From: DATLXU01 sp035575515
Lineage (GTDB): Bacteria; Acidobacteriota; Blastocatellia; UBA7656
Reading direction: 5' to 3'
Length of the DNA: 35,141 bases
Assembly: GCA_035575515.1 (NCBI GenBank)
Contig: DATLXU010000009.1
Span: forward strand, 1 to 35,141
The notes below the pieces were generated by a model. It searched no databases, had not been told where the DNA came from, and saw only the letters and a program-made list of their open reading frames with translations. This document shows, in pieces, positions 7,466 to 14,811 of the stretch. The stretch's first letter is position 1, and each line of letters opens with the position of its first letter. The position numbers were made by a program, and so were the translations under genes.

Positions 7466-7534
7466 TGGATGGTATAGGTTAGAAAAGGTGAAACCGATTT
7501 CTTTCCTAATATCTGTCATCTGACATCCTCAGAC
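7448..7534. repeat. Heptamer-repeat inverted pair before mtnP
   Basis: The right arm, read on the minus strand, is GTCTGAG-GATGTCA-GATGACA-GATATTA, and the left arm (from 7448) is a related, slightly diverged version. Together they form a long imperfect inverted repeat that covers the stop of the hydrolase gene and ends at the ribosome site of the next gene. Confidence 0.55.
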
Positions 7535-7548
7535 AAAGGAGGCAAAGA

Positions 7549-8421
7549 GTGTCACAGGCGAAGATTGGAGTAATCGGCGGGAGCGGGCTTTATCAGATGT
7601 CTGCGCTCACTGATATTGAGGAAGTGAATGTTACGACGCCGTTCGGCGATCCGTCAGATGCGTTCATCATCGGGACTCTGAACGGAGTGCGTGTGGCTTT
7701 TCTGCCGCGTCACGGGCGCGGCCATCGTTTGCTGCCGACAGAGATTCCGTTTCGCGCGAACATATACGCGATGAAGCTGTTGGGAGTCGAGCGAATCATA
7801 TCAGCGAGCGCGGTCGGAAGCCTGCGCGAGGAACTTAAGCCGATGGACATTGTCATCCCCGATCAGTTCTTTGATCGCACGCGCCAGCGCATTTCGACGT
7901 TCTTTGGCGGCGGCATCGCGGCCCATATCACGTTCGCCGATCCCGTCTGCCGCGATTTGTGCGACGCCTTAGAACAGGCTGCCAGAGCCAATCTCAAGGG
8001 AATTGACATTCATCGCGGCGGCACTTACATCTGCATGGAAGGGCCTGCGTTTTCAACGAAAGCCGAATCCGAAGTTTACCGCTCGTGGGGAATGAGCGTC
8101 ATCGGAATGACGAACCTGCAAGAGGCGAAGCTGGCGCGCGAGGCCGAGATTTGTTACGCGACGATGGCGCTCGTTACGGATTACGATTGCTGGCATCCTG
8201 AGCATGATTCCGTCACGGTCGAGATGGTGATTGACTATTTGAATCGCAACTCGACGAACGCGCAGACGCTGATTGCCGCTGCGGTTGAAAAGCTGGCGGG
8301 TATTGAGCGCGCATGCAAATGCGGCCACTCGCTTCGGCATGCTATCATTACATCGCCCGACCGCATCACGACGGAAGCGAAAGAGCGGTTGAAGGCGATC
8401 ATCGGCAAGTACATCAGTTGA
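7549..8421 (+). CDS. mtnP: S-methyl-5'-thioadenosine phosphorylase
   Basis: The enzyme splits methylthioadenosine with phosphate into adenine and methylthioribose-1-phosphate, feeding purine and methionine salvage. The 290-residue protein shows the phosphate-site GVIGGSGLYQM, the RHGRGHRLLPTEIPFRANIYA segment of the PNP/MTAP family, CMEGPAFSTKAES, GMTNLQEAKLAREAEICYA and TDYDCW. The last two are typical of MTAP rather than purine nucleoside phosphorylase of the inosine/guanosine type. The start is GTG at 7549, supported by AAGGAGG at 7536-7542. The protein is cytoplasmic. A PfkB sugar or nucleoside kinase lies two genes downstream. Confidence 0.93.
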   Translation: MSQAKIGVIGGSGLYQMSALTDIEEVNVTTPFGDPSDAFIIGTLNGVRVAFLPRHGRGHRLLPTEIPFRANIYAMKLLGVERIISASAVGSLREELKPMDIVIPDQFFDRTRQRISTFFGGGIAAHITFADPVCRDLCDALEQAARANLKGIDIHRGGTYICMEGPAFSTKAESEVYRSWGMSVIGMTNLQEAKLAREAEICYATMALVTDYDCWHPEHDSVTVEMVIDYLNRNSTNAQTLIAAAVEKLAGIERACKCGHSLRHAIITSPDRITTEAKERLKAIIGKYIS

Positions 8422-8439
8422 TGTGTGAGGTAAAAGAAG

Positions 8440-8841
8440 ATGCACGGCATGAAGTTTATTGCCAGAACGTTAATCGTCGCGTTCGCCCTGTCGGGCGCGG
8501 CTTTCGCTCAGGGACCTGCGCGCGGGCGAATCGAGCCTGTGCGCGATGAAGTGATGGAAGCGCAGGCCAAACACAACCTCGATGTTGCGCGATATTATCT
8601 GACCAAGCGCAAAGCGTATGAGGGCGCGCGCGACCGCTTGCAGGAGATAATGGAGACTTACCCTGACTTCTCGCGCATGGATGAAGTGCTTTATTTGCTC
8701 GGTGAGGCAAATTTGAAGCTCGGTAAGAAAGAGCAGGCCGTTGAGTTTTACAACAAGCTGCTGAAGGTTTATCCCGCGAGCGAACTTGTCAAGAAAGCCC
8801 GCGCGCGGTTGGAAGAACTTAAAGGGGAAGAGGTGAAATAA
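8440..8841 (+). CDS. Small exported TPR protein (BamD-like)
   Basis: This is a 133-residue protein with a signal peptide ending in SGAAFA-Q, followed by helical repeats. Residues about 45-125 (ARYYLTKRKAYEGARDRLQ to YNKLLKVYPASELVKKARA) match the TPR pattern of the outer-membrane assembly protein BamD, including the YP-and-A spacing. There is no lipobox cysteine, and it is about half the length of BamD, so it is a periplasmic TPR protein and not BamD itself. The start could be 8440 or 8449 (second Met). It is close behind mtnP and three bases before the PfkB kinase gene, so the three are probably one operon. Confidence 0.8.
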   Translation: MHGMKFIARTLIVAFALSGAAFAQGPARGRIEPVRDEVMEAQAKHNLDVARYYLTKRKAYEGARDRLQEIMETYPDFSRMDEVLYLLGEANLKLGKKEQAVEFYNKLLKVYPASELVKKARARLEELKGEEVK

Positions 8842-8844
8842 TAG

Positions 8845-9777
8845 ATGTCAATTCTCGTGGTGGGATCGGTGGCGTTCGATTCTGTCAAAACGCCTTTTGG
8901 GGAGCGCAATCATATTCTCGGCGGGTCGGCGACGTACTTCAGCGTCGCCGCTTCTTTTTTCACCGATGTGCGAGTTGTCGCGGTCGTCGGCGATGACTTC
9001 GGAGAAGAAGAAGAAGAAATTTTCCGCGAGCGAGAGATAGATATTTCAGACCTTGAGCGTGTCAATGGTCGGCGCAGTTTTCACTGGAAGGGCGAATATG
9101 GCTATGACCTCAATGTCGCCCACACGCTCGACACGCAGTTGAACGTCTTTGCTGATTTCAAACCGAAGCTGTCGGCTGAAGCGCGCAAGATGCCGTATCT
9201 TTTTCTGGGCAACATTCAGCCCTCGCTTCAATCGGAAGTTCGCGAGCAGGTCGAGGCCAAAGTGGTCGCTGCCGACACGATGAATTACTGGATCAACAAC
9301 ACGCCCGCCGAGCTGCTTGAGATGCTCAAGCGCATAGACATTCTGATCATCAACGACGCGGAAGCGCGCGAGCTTGCCGAAGAAGCGAATCTCGTTCGCG
9401 CGGCGCGGCGCATTCTCTCGATGGGACCGAAGCGGCTGATAGTTAAGCGCGGCGAGTACGGCGCGGCGATGTTTACAGACAATTCATACTTCGCCACGCC
9501 AGCCTACCCGCTCGAAGAGGTCTTCGACCCGACCGGAGCGGGCGATAGTTTCGCAGGCGGCCTGATGGGTTATATGGCGGCGACTAATTCTGACGACGAA
9601 GCAACGTTCCGGCGCGCGATCATTTATGGCTCGGTGATGGCTTCGTTCAACGTAGAAGAGTTTGGCTGCGAGCGGATGCGACGATTGACCCACGACGAGA
9701 TAAGCGCGCGATTCCGCGAACTGCGCTCCTACTCGCACACGGAAGAGGGCGAGATGCCGCGCCGCCTGTTGAAGTGA
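8845..9777 (+). CDS. PfkB-family carbohydrate or nucleoside kinase
   Basis: This 310-residue kinase of the ribokinase/PfkB family transfers phosphate from ATP to a sugar or nucleoside. The N-terminal glycine-rich segment (NHILGGSATYFSVAA) and the C-terminal signature FDPTGAGDSFAGGLMGY, whose Asp is the catalytic base, are both intact. The substrate is not evident. Position behind methylthioadenosine phosphorylase makes a ribose, adenosine or methylthioribose-type substrate conceivable, but that is inference from neighbours only. The GAGG-containing sequence upstream overlaps the end of the TPR gene. Confidence 0.88.
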   Translation: MSILVVGSVAFDSVKTPFGERNHILGGSATYFSVAASFFTDVRVVAVVGDDFGEEEEEIFREREIDISDLERVNGRRSFHWKGEYGYDLNVAHTLDTQLNVFADFKPKLSAEARKMPYLFLGNIQPSLQSEVREQVEAKVVAADTMNYWINNTPAELLEMLKRIDILIINDAEARELAEEANLVRAARRILSMGPKRLIVKRGEYGAAMFTDNSYFATPAYPLEEVFDPTGAGDSFAGGLMGYMAATNSDDEATFRRAIIYGSVMASFNVEEFGCERMRRLTHDEISARFRELRSYSHTEEGEMPRRLLK

Positions 9778-9827
9778 ATGTGGATCGCGGATTTAGTTTC
9801 ACTTTATCTGCAATCCACAATTGGCGC

Positions 9828-10214
9828 TCACTGCGGCAGGCAGATGCTACAATGTTTAAGGCCGCGCCTGAGCGCCACCTCTTCGTTGAGCGCGATGCGC
9901 TCGCACCCTTGCGGCAGATGAGTCGCGGCGTGGTAGTACTCGTTGTCTCCGGCGCACACATAAACGAGCCGGACGGTTGCAGGTTGTTGTTTGATTTCCA
10001 GCGCACCCGCTTCGCTTAAATGCACGGTTGCGGCCTTTGCCGGTGAAGCTGTATCGGCTTGATTGCTAAAGCGCGCGATAATTTCAATCTTCAGATAGGA
10101 CAGGGCTACCCATCCGACGCACAGCAGAAGCAAAAAAGCCGCGAAAGAGATAAGTTTATTGAATGACAGCGGGTGGGCACTGCGTAAAGGGCTACGAGCT
10201 TGAAGGCTTGCCAC
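9828..10214 (-). CDS. Small membrane protein with Ada-like zinc-binding tail
   Basis: The 128-residue protein has a basic N-terminus, one transmembrane helix at about residues 21-42 (ISFAAFLLLLCVGWVALSYL) and a C-terminal domain with the pattern VYVCAGDNEYYH, then GC, then HCSIC. This layout of a strand, YHxxxC-like turn, a helix with LNEEVALRRG and a final CxxC resembles the zinc-binding module of Ada and of several exported nucleases, where it reads YHxxxC...EEAxxxGxxPCxxC. It lies alone on the minus strand between two rightward genes. A structural metal site is plausible; function is unknown. Confidence 0.62.
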   Translation of the reverse strand: MASLQARSPLRSAHPLSFNKLISFAAFLLLLCVGWVALSYLKIEIIARFSNQADTASPAKAATVHLSEAGALEIKQQPATVRLVYVCAGDNEYYHAATHLPQGCERIALNEEVALRRGLKHCSICLPQ

Positions 10215-10300
10215 TATTTACGCTCCTTTCGAATGCAGCTATGAAACTCGCTGGGAAGCGTGGAAAGTACCACATGCAGCGAGTCGAGTCAAGCGAATCT

Positions 10301-10363
10301 GTCCTTTGTCATTAGTCATCTGCGGACAGATAATAAATGACAAAGGGTCAAGGACAAATGACA
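10301..10363. repeat. Heptamer-repeat array pair upstream of dapF
   Basis: The left arm reads GTCCTTT, GTCATTA, GTCATCT on the plus strand. The right arm on the minus strand reads GTCATTT, GTCCTTG, ACCCTTT, GTCATTT. The right arm overlaps the start codons available to dapF, so the array may have contributed the ATG at 10337 and the seven codons before the preferred start at 10358. Confidence 0.65.
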
Positions 10364-11215
10364 AACATCGAATTCACAAAGCTCGAAGGGCTGGGGAACG
10401 ATTTCCTGATCACTTACGTTGACAATACTAATCTGCTCCACAACGCGCGGGAGATGGCGCAGCAGATGTGCCATCGCAATTTCGGCGCGGGCGCTGATGG
10501 ACTCATCTTTGTCGCTCGCGCGCGGCAGGACGATGCGGATTTCGCTTCGCGCACGTTCAACTCTGACGGGAGCGAAGCCGGTGTTTCAGGCAATGGGACC
10601 CGCTGCACGGCTGCTTATCTCTATTACGCAGGGCTTTGGGATAAGCCCCAAATCCGCATAGCGACGGCGGCGGGCGTGAAGCGCGGGCGATTGGTCGCGC
10701 GCGAAGGCGTCCACTTTGAATTTGAATTCGATATGGGCGAGCCGCGCTTTGCGAGCGCGGATGTGCCGATGTCGCTAGAGCGCGAGCTATCGCGCGTCGT
10801 GCGATACCCGCTGCACATCGGCGGCGATATGTTTGAAGTGACTTGCCTTTCGATGGGAAACCCGCAATGCATAATCTTTGTGGCTGACCTCAGCGTCGTG
10901 AATCTTTCCGAGATAGGCCCGCTCATTGAGCATCATCCGGTCTTCCCTGATCGCGCGAATGTAGAGTTTGCGCGCGTCGTCTCGCGCGGCGAGATTGAGA
11001 TTCTGATCTGGGAGCGAGGCGCGGGACACACTCTCTCATCAGGCACAGGCTCGTGCGCGTCCGCCCTAGCTGCTGCGTTGAATGGATTGACCGACCGCAA
11101 CGTGATTGTACGAACCGAAGGCGGGCGATTGCGCGTCGACTGGCGCGAGGATAATCGTGTGATGCTCACAGGCCCGGCTGAAGTCATCTATGAAGGCCGA
11201 TGGTTGAAGCAATAA
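10358..11215 (+). CDS. dapF: Diaminopimelate epimerase
   Basis: The enzyme converts LL- to meso-diaminopimelate for lysine and peptidoglycan synthesis, using two cysteines as acid and base. The protein starts with FTKLEGLGNDF. The first catalytic Cys is in SGNGTRC and the second in SSGTGSCASA, with the matching RGAGHTLSSGTG segment just before it. An in-frame ATG at 10337 would add seven residues encoded by repeat sequence; the family alignment favours 10358. Total length is about 285 residues, slightly above the E. coli enzyme. It is cytoplasmic and faces the chaperone gene convergently. Confidence 0.95.
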   Translation: MTNIEFTKLEGLGNDFLITYVDNTNLLHNAREMAQQMCHRNFGAGADGLIFVARARQDDADFASRTFNSDGSEAGVSGNGTRCTAAYLYYAGLWDKPQIRIATAAGVKRGRLVAREGVHFEFEFDMGEPRFASADVPMSLERELSRVVRYPLHIGGDMFEVTCLSMGNPQCIIFVADLSVVNLSEIGPLIEHHPVFPDRANVEFARVVSRGEIEILIWERGAGHTLSSGTGSCASALAAALNGLTDRNVIVRTEGGRLRVDWREDNRVMLTGPAEVIYEGRWLKQ

Positions 11216-11221
11216 AATTAC

Positions 11222-11293
11222 GAAGGCTGAACGCTGAATGAGGAACGATGAGCGATAGAAACTCTTAATTCATCGCTCATCATTCACCATTCA
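11222..11293. terminator. Heptamer-repeat inverted pair between convergent genes, probable bidirectional terminator
   Basis: TGAATGAGGAACGATGAGCG (from 11235) pairs with the segment 11272-11293 at 19 of 22 positions around a 15-base loop. Each arm is made of seven-base units: GAAGGCT, GAACGCT, GAATGAG, GAACGAT, GAGCGAT on the left; GAATGGT, GAATGAT, GAGCGAT on the right read backwards. The right arm overlaps the stop of the chaperone gene. The convergent context fits a shared terminator, although T-runs are short. Confidence 0.55.
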
Positions 11294-12175
11294 ATGTTGT
11301 TTTTTTTGAGCTATTTGATTTTCGACAATCAGATCGGTCTGACCTTCAACAATTCTGCCGCCGTCTTTGAAGTCCACACGATAATGAACAGCGTAATTGC
11401 CGGGCGGAAGATTATTTTCAATCAGGATTGGCCGCGACAATTCAACGCCGCCAAGCACGGGTAAGGATTCGCACTCAGGGTACTCGGCCACGATTGCGCC
11501 TTTGCTGTCAATCACCTTTATCGAATGCACGGGGCGGATGTGGCTGTTGCCGCCGTTCTTTATCGTTGGAGTGATGATGAGACCGTGTTCATCGGCTTTC
11601 GCCTTGAGGTCTTGAAGCGAGCCTTCGCGCGTCAGTTGCGGAACCATTATGTAAAACAGAGCCGCGAGTCGGAATCGCAGCACTACCTGCCGCTGTTGCT
11701 GATCGAGCTTGATGTTGTCGGGGCGCGATTCAACGAACAAGGCTGCAAGATGATCGCCCGGCTTTGCATCCTTTGGTACAGAGATGGTCACGCGCACCGG
11801 ATGCACTTTGCCGGGAACGGCTGTGACTTCGCTCGGACTGTGAATCATCCACGGAGCGGCTGAATCAGCGCGCGCGCCCGCCCTCTGATAATCCATCTCG
11901 CCATTAGCAAGAATCGTCCAGTCTCCAAGCGTGGCGACGAGCCGGACGGGTTTGGCGTCGGTCGTTCCGGCGTTGTAGATGATATTGACGATGACCGTCT
12001 TTTCGGTGCCGGGCAGCATTAGCAGCTCGAACCGCGCGGGCGCGAGTCCTATGCCGTTCTCTTTCAGATTATCCTGCCGCGGGGCGGCGGGCTGGGCTTG
12101 CGTCTGACCGAGGGCAATCACAGGAACCGCTATCGCTGCGAGGGCCGCAAAGAGCAGATGTTTGATTCGATTCAT
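11291..12175 (-). CDS. Periplasmic pilus-chaperone-like protein
   Basis: From the ATG at 12173-12175 (ribosome site GGGAGAGG upstream) the product is 294 residues with a Sec signal (MNRIKHLLFAALAAIAVPVIALG). The mature part begins GIGLAPARFELLMLPG and shows two beta-rich regions with the PapD-like features of fimbrial chaperones: a conserved PARFE strand, SVPKDAKPGDHLAALFV, and a C-terminal Ig-like domain with NGGNSHIRPVHSIKVID. An upstream in-frame extension to 12319 would lie across the neighbouring gene and lacks a signal at its start, so I reject it. Two pilin-like genes precede it on the same strand, suggesting that it escorts their products through the periplasm. Confidence 0.72.
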   Translation of the reverse strand: MNRIKHLLFAALAAIAVPVIALGQTQAQPAAPRQDNLKENGIGLAPARFELLMLPGTEKTVIVNIIYNAGTTDAKPVRLVATLGDWTILANGEMDYQRAGARADSAAPWMIHSPSEVTAVPGKVHPVRVTISVPKDAKPGDHLAALFVESRPDNIKLDQQQRQVVLRFRLAALFYIMVPQLTREGSLQDLKAKADEHGLIITPTIKNGGNSHIRPVHSIKVIDSKGAIVAEYPECESLPVLGGVELSRPILIENNLPPGNYAVHYRVDFKDGGRIVEGQTDLIVENQIAQKKQH

Positions 12176-12197
12176 TCGTGAAAACCTCTCCCTGAAA

Positions 12198-12890
12198 TTA
12201 ATTGCACGGAAAATTCGGTCCCGTTGATATGTTGAAGGTGAGCGTGACGCTGAAGGGGCCTGGCTCGAAAAATTGCGGTTTAATCGCAAAGACCGCGTCG
12301 AAGACCCGGCCATTGTCAATATCTCTTTTCCACTCGCCGATGTTTCTGAACACCGAAAGCACAGGGCCGTTGATGAGAAGCGCAGAAGCGCCTATGGTCG
12401 CAAGCGTCGAGGGATACTGTGCCCGACCCGTTGCAGGGTTTATGGTTACTGATGAAGCAGGGTCATTATTAAAAACCGGATTGATTATCGAATTGGCGCT
12501 GCAAGCGGTTGCTCTTGCGCCAAGCGACCGAAAGTTTTGAATGCCGAAGCCTATGTCTGACGCCTTGATTGAATTTGGCGAGGCTCCGAATGAGGCTGCA
12601 GCCGAAACCGTCACCTGATACTGTTCGGTGCTGCGAATCGCTATCGGCACAACGACTTTTACTATCGAGTTGGGATTAATAGGCGTCACTTCGCCAAAGT
12701 TTACGGTGACGACAAGATCATTGAGTACGTTCGGGCTTCCGAAGACAGAGCCGCCGAGGCTGCCGCTTATGGTCGGCTGCCCTCCGCTGCCAATGTCGTG
12801 TTTTCTCGGATCGGCATGCGAGCGACCGCTTGACGCAAAGACAAGCGCGCCGATCAAAGCGGTGATGACGATTATGCGTGACGTTTTCAT
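12198..12890 (-). CDS. Secreted pilin-like subunit (minor, second gene)
   Basis: The 230-residue protein has a signal peptide ending near HADPRK and a beta-strand-rich body. It shares with the 13025-13762 product the pattern LNDLVVTVNFGEVTPINPNSIVKVVVP, SDIGFGIQNF, and the C-terminal VFAIKPQFFEPGPFSVTLTF. Paralogy is therefore clear by eye. Both resemble surface or pilin-like subunits with a strand-rich single domain. The chaperone-like gene follows 22 bases later. No usher or adhesin is recognisable nearby. Confidence 0.68.
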   Translation of the reverse strand: MKTSRIIVITALIGALVFASSGRSHADPRKHDIGSGGQPTISGSLGGSVFGSPNVLNDLVVTVNFGEVTPINPNSIVKVVVPIAIRSTEQYQVTVSAAASFGASPNSIKASDIGFGIQNFRSLGARATACSANSIINPVFNNDPASSVTINPATGRAQYPSTLATIGASALLINGPVLSVFRNIGEWKRDIDNGRVFDAVFAIKPQFFEPGPFSVTLTFNISTGPNFPCN

Positions 12891-12938
12891 GCTACTGCGC
12901 CTGGAAGCAATCCGGGCTTGCGGCTCTCAACAATCATC

Positions 12939-12978
12939 GGCAAGCGCCCTCGCCTTCGAGCAGACTGCGGCGCTTGCC
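12939..12978 (-). terminator. Hairpin between the two pilin-like genes
   Basis: A perfect ten-base inverted repeat, GGCAAGCGCC at 12939-12948 and its complement at 12969-12978, lies between the first subunit gene and the second on the minus strand. It has a 20-base loop and no strong T-run. A partial terminator or RNA-stability structure behind a major subunit gene is common in pilus operons and would raise its abundance over later genes; here this is inference. Confidence 0.45.
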
Positions 12979-13024
12979 TTCTGAGTTTGTTTGGGCATCC
13001 TGCTTGTTGCGAAACCTAGTGACG

Positions 13025-13762
13025 TTATGGATTAGAAATAGTGAAAGTCACTGAGGTCGAGAAGCTGCCGGGCGTAAAGAACTGAGGCTTGACCGCAAAC
13101 ATCGTGTTCACGACCAGACCGTTCGTGTTGCCCGTAGGAACCGATGCGTTCATGATGCGCGGCCCGCTCAGGATCGTCGTCGCCGTCGTGTAGTCGTTCA
13201 ACGACGCGCCCGCAACATATTCATACCTGCCGCTCGTTCCGTTGACAGAGCCACGTGAGCCGCCTGTAGGGTTGCCGCTCGCCGCCGCAGCTACAGTATC
13301 CGTTCCCGTAGCAACGCCGCCGCCGCTGTCGCGCGTGGCCGAAGTAACGCCGAAACCTATGTCGGCCAGCGTGACCGATTGAGCGTCAGGAGTTCCGCTG
13401 CCATAAGTCATCGCGCCCGCGCTCATCTTCAGCGTGTACGAGACGTTGCTTCTGAGACGAAGCGGAACCACAGCAGAGACGAAGTTGTTTGTGTTGGTAG
13501 GACCGACTTCGCCGAAGTCAACTGTGAGTACCGTCGGGTTGTCGAGCCTGTCGCCCTTGACCTTGTTGTTCGATATGCCGCCGCCGCTATTGCCCGATAT
13601 CGAAGCGGCTCCGCCCGCTCGGACTTCGACGTAACCCGATACGCTTCCCTGAAGGGTTATTGAACCTGAGTCGGTCGTCTGCGCTCCTGCTACCGTTGCG
13701 CACATAGCAGCGACAACTGCGAGGAAAGCCATTTTGGCCAGTTGTTTCGCTATCCTTTTCAT
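13025..13762 (-). CDS. Secreted pilin-like subunit (major, first gene)
   Basis: The 245-residue product has a clear Sec signal (MKRIAKQLAKMAFLAVVAAM, then TVAGAQ) and a glycine, serine and threonine-rich, beta-strand-prone mature part. It shares strand motifs with the following gene (LTVDFGEVGPTNTNNFVSAVVP; LADIGFGV; MFAVKPQFFTPGSFSTSVTF). A ribosome site AAGGAG precedes the ATG. The gene is first in the leftward cluster and has the best promoter, so it is likely the most abundant subunit. I cannot assign it to a named pilus family with confidence; a spore-coat-U or Csu-like surface protein is an alternative. Confidence 0.7.
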   Translation of the reverse strand: MKRIAKQLAKMAFLAVVAAMCATVAGAQTTDSGSITLQGSVSGYVEVRAGGAASISGNSGGGISNNKVKGDRLDNPTVLTVDFGEVGPTNTNNFVSAVVPLRLRSNVSYTLKMSAGAMTYGSGTPDAQSVTLADIGFGVTSATRDSGGGVATGTDTVAAAASGNPTGGSRGSVNGTSGRYEYVAGASLNDYTTATTILSGPRIMNASVPTGNTNGLVVNTMFAVKPQFFTPGSFSTSVTFTISNP

Positions 13763-13888
13763 GCTGAGTTATCTCCTTGATTTAAAGCCGGGGGCGCTCT
13801 TTGGCCGCAGCCAGATATTTATCCGCTAACGGGTTAAAACTTGATACGAATGATAGGAGCACACACTGGGGCGAATAATTCAACTACA

Positions 13889-13916
13889 ATTATTTCTAAA
13901 TATGCAGGCCCGTCAA
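13889..13916 (-). promoter_or_regulatory. Sigma-70-type promoter for the pilin-like cluster
   Basis: The minus strand reads TTGACG (plus 13911-13916), a 16-base spacer, then AATAAT (13889-13894). Both hexamers match the consensus at five of six positions. Predicted start of transcription is near 13882. Confidence 0.55.
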
Positions 13917-13999
13917 TACTTTTTTCCGCCAAAGCCTCAGTTTTATTGATACTTCTGACGATAAGGAATTGATGTGTTATGAAACCGCATTCATGAGGC

Positions 14000-14028
14000 T
14001 TTACGTAATTAACCGCGTCGGTTATAAA
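14000..14028 (+). promoter_or_regulatory. Sigma-70-type promoter for the exported phosphatase
   Basis: TTTACG (14000-14005), a 17-base spacer and TATAAA (14023-14028) make a good promoter match. Transcription would start near 14035, about 32 bases before the first possible start codon. Confidence 0.55.
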
Positions 14029-14066
14029 TTCCTTTAGCGTGTTGGCCTTAAGCGGCCCTGGCGAGT

Positions 14067-14738
14067 TTGAACAAAGTGCATCAGAAAAAGATTTTACTCA
14101 TAGCGATCCTCTTAGCCACATTAATAGGCGTCGGTATAATCACCTTCATCAACGGCAGAGGCAACTCATCGGCAGCTTCAGGCGAAGTGGCCGCAACGCA
14201 ATCGGCCATTGAATCGCTTGATGAAACAAGCGCCGAAGTTCGCGTGACCCTGCCCTTCTTTCATCGCCTGAACGCGACCCTGATGCGCGGAGGCGAGCCG
14301 CTGCGCGGCAGCATCGAGGTGTTAAAGCGGCTGGGCGTAAGATCAATCGTTGACCTCAGGTCAATCTACGACCACACGAACGAGATTGGCGAAGCAGTCG
14401 CGAGCGCGGGCCTTCAGTACCACTGGCTCCCGATGAGCGTCTGGAATCCGCCGACAGATGATGAAGCTAATAAGTTCATCTCGCTTGTGATGGACGAATC
14501 GCAAGGCCCCTTCTACGTCTTTTGCGCTGACGGCGCGAACCGCACGGGCGAAATGGCGGCAATCTATCGTATAGCTCACGATGGCTGGACGGTCGAGCGG
14601 GCATTAAAAGAGATGGACGAGTTTGGCTTCAATCCTTACTACTACACGCTGCGCAATTACGTCTGGACTTATGCGCGGAAGTTCCGCCCGCTGTCGGTGC
14701 CGCGCGAGGGCCGCCGCCTCAGCAGCTTCGAGCAGTAA
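14067..14738 (+). CDS. Exported, membrane-anchored CX5R phosphatase (dual-specificity type)
   Basis: The protein (223 residues from TTG at 14067; GTG at 14076 is an alternative) has an N-terminal hydrophobic anchor at about residues 9-28, a linker, and a cysteine-dependent phosphatase domain. The signature is C153-ADGAN-R159 followed by TG, fitting CX5R(S/T). The preceding residue is Phe where classical enzymes have His. VRSIVDLRS upstream is the usual strand of this family. The domain is predicted to lie outside the cytoplasm. The substrate may be phosphoprotein, inositol phosphate or lipid phosphate; sequence does not decide. Glycerol kinase and a lipid kinase lie downstream, so a phospholipid link is conceivable but speculative. 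Confidence 0.8.
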   Translation: MNKVHQKKILLIAILLATLIGVGIITFINGRGNSSAASGEVAATQSAIESLDETSAEVRVTLPFFHRLNATLMRGGEPLRGSIEVLKRLGVRSIVDLRSIYDHTNEIGEAVASAGLQYHWLPMSVWNPPTDDEANKFISLVMDESQGPFYVFCADGANRTGEMAAIYRIAHDGWTVERALKEMDEFGFNPYYYTLRNYVWTYARKFRPLSVPREGRRLSSFEQ

Positions 14739-14743
14739 GCGCG

Positions 14744-14772
14744 TTGGCGCGCAGGGCCGCGAGTGGTATCAT
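14744..14772 (+). promoter_or_regulatory. Candidate promoter for glpK
   Basis: TTGGCG (14744-14749), 17-base spacer, TATCAT (14767-14772). It lies just after the phosphatase stop and about 40 bases before the glpK start, so glpK can be transcribed independently. Confidence 0.5.
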
Positions 14773-14811
14773 AGCTCACCCGTTGTAGCCATATCCTTCA
14801 GGAGAAGACGG

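Larger units (their letters stand above)
13763..14066. other. Divergent promoter region
   Basis: This 304-base AT-rich gap between divergent genes carries promoter-like elements on both strands (listed separately). I see no gene in it. The leftward transcript would have an untranslated leader of about 120 bases, room for regulation of the pilin-like cluster. Confidence 0.6.

Noticed and set aside
12176..12319. Longer N-terminus for the chaperone-like protein
   Set aside because: It would overlap the preceding subunit gene and bury the signal peptide.
14623..14811. N-terminal extension of glycerol kinase by 63 residues
   Set aside because: It overlaps the phosphatase gene in another frame; the ATG at 14812 has a good ribosome site and gives the family length.
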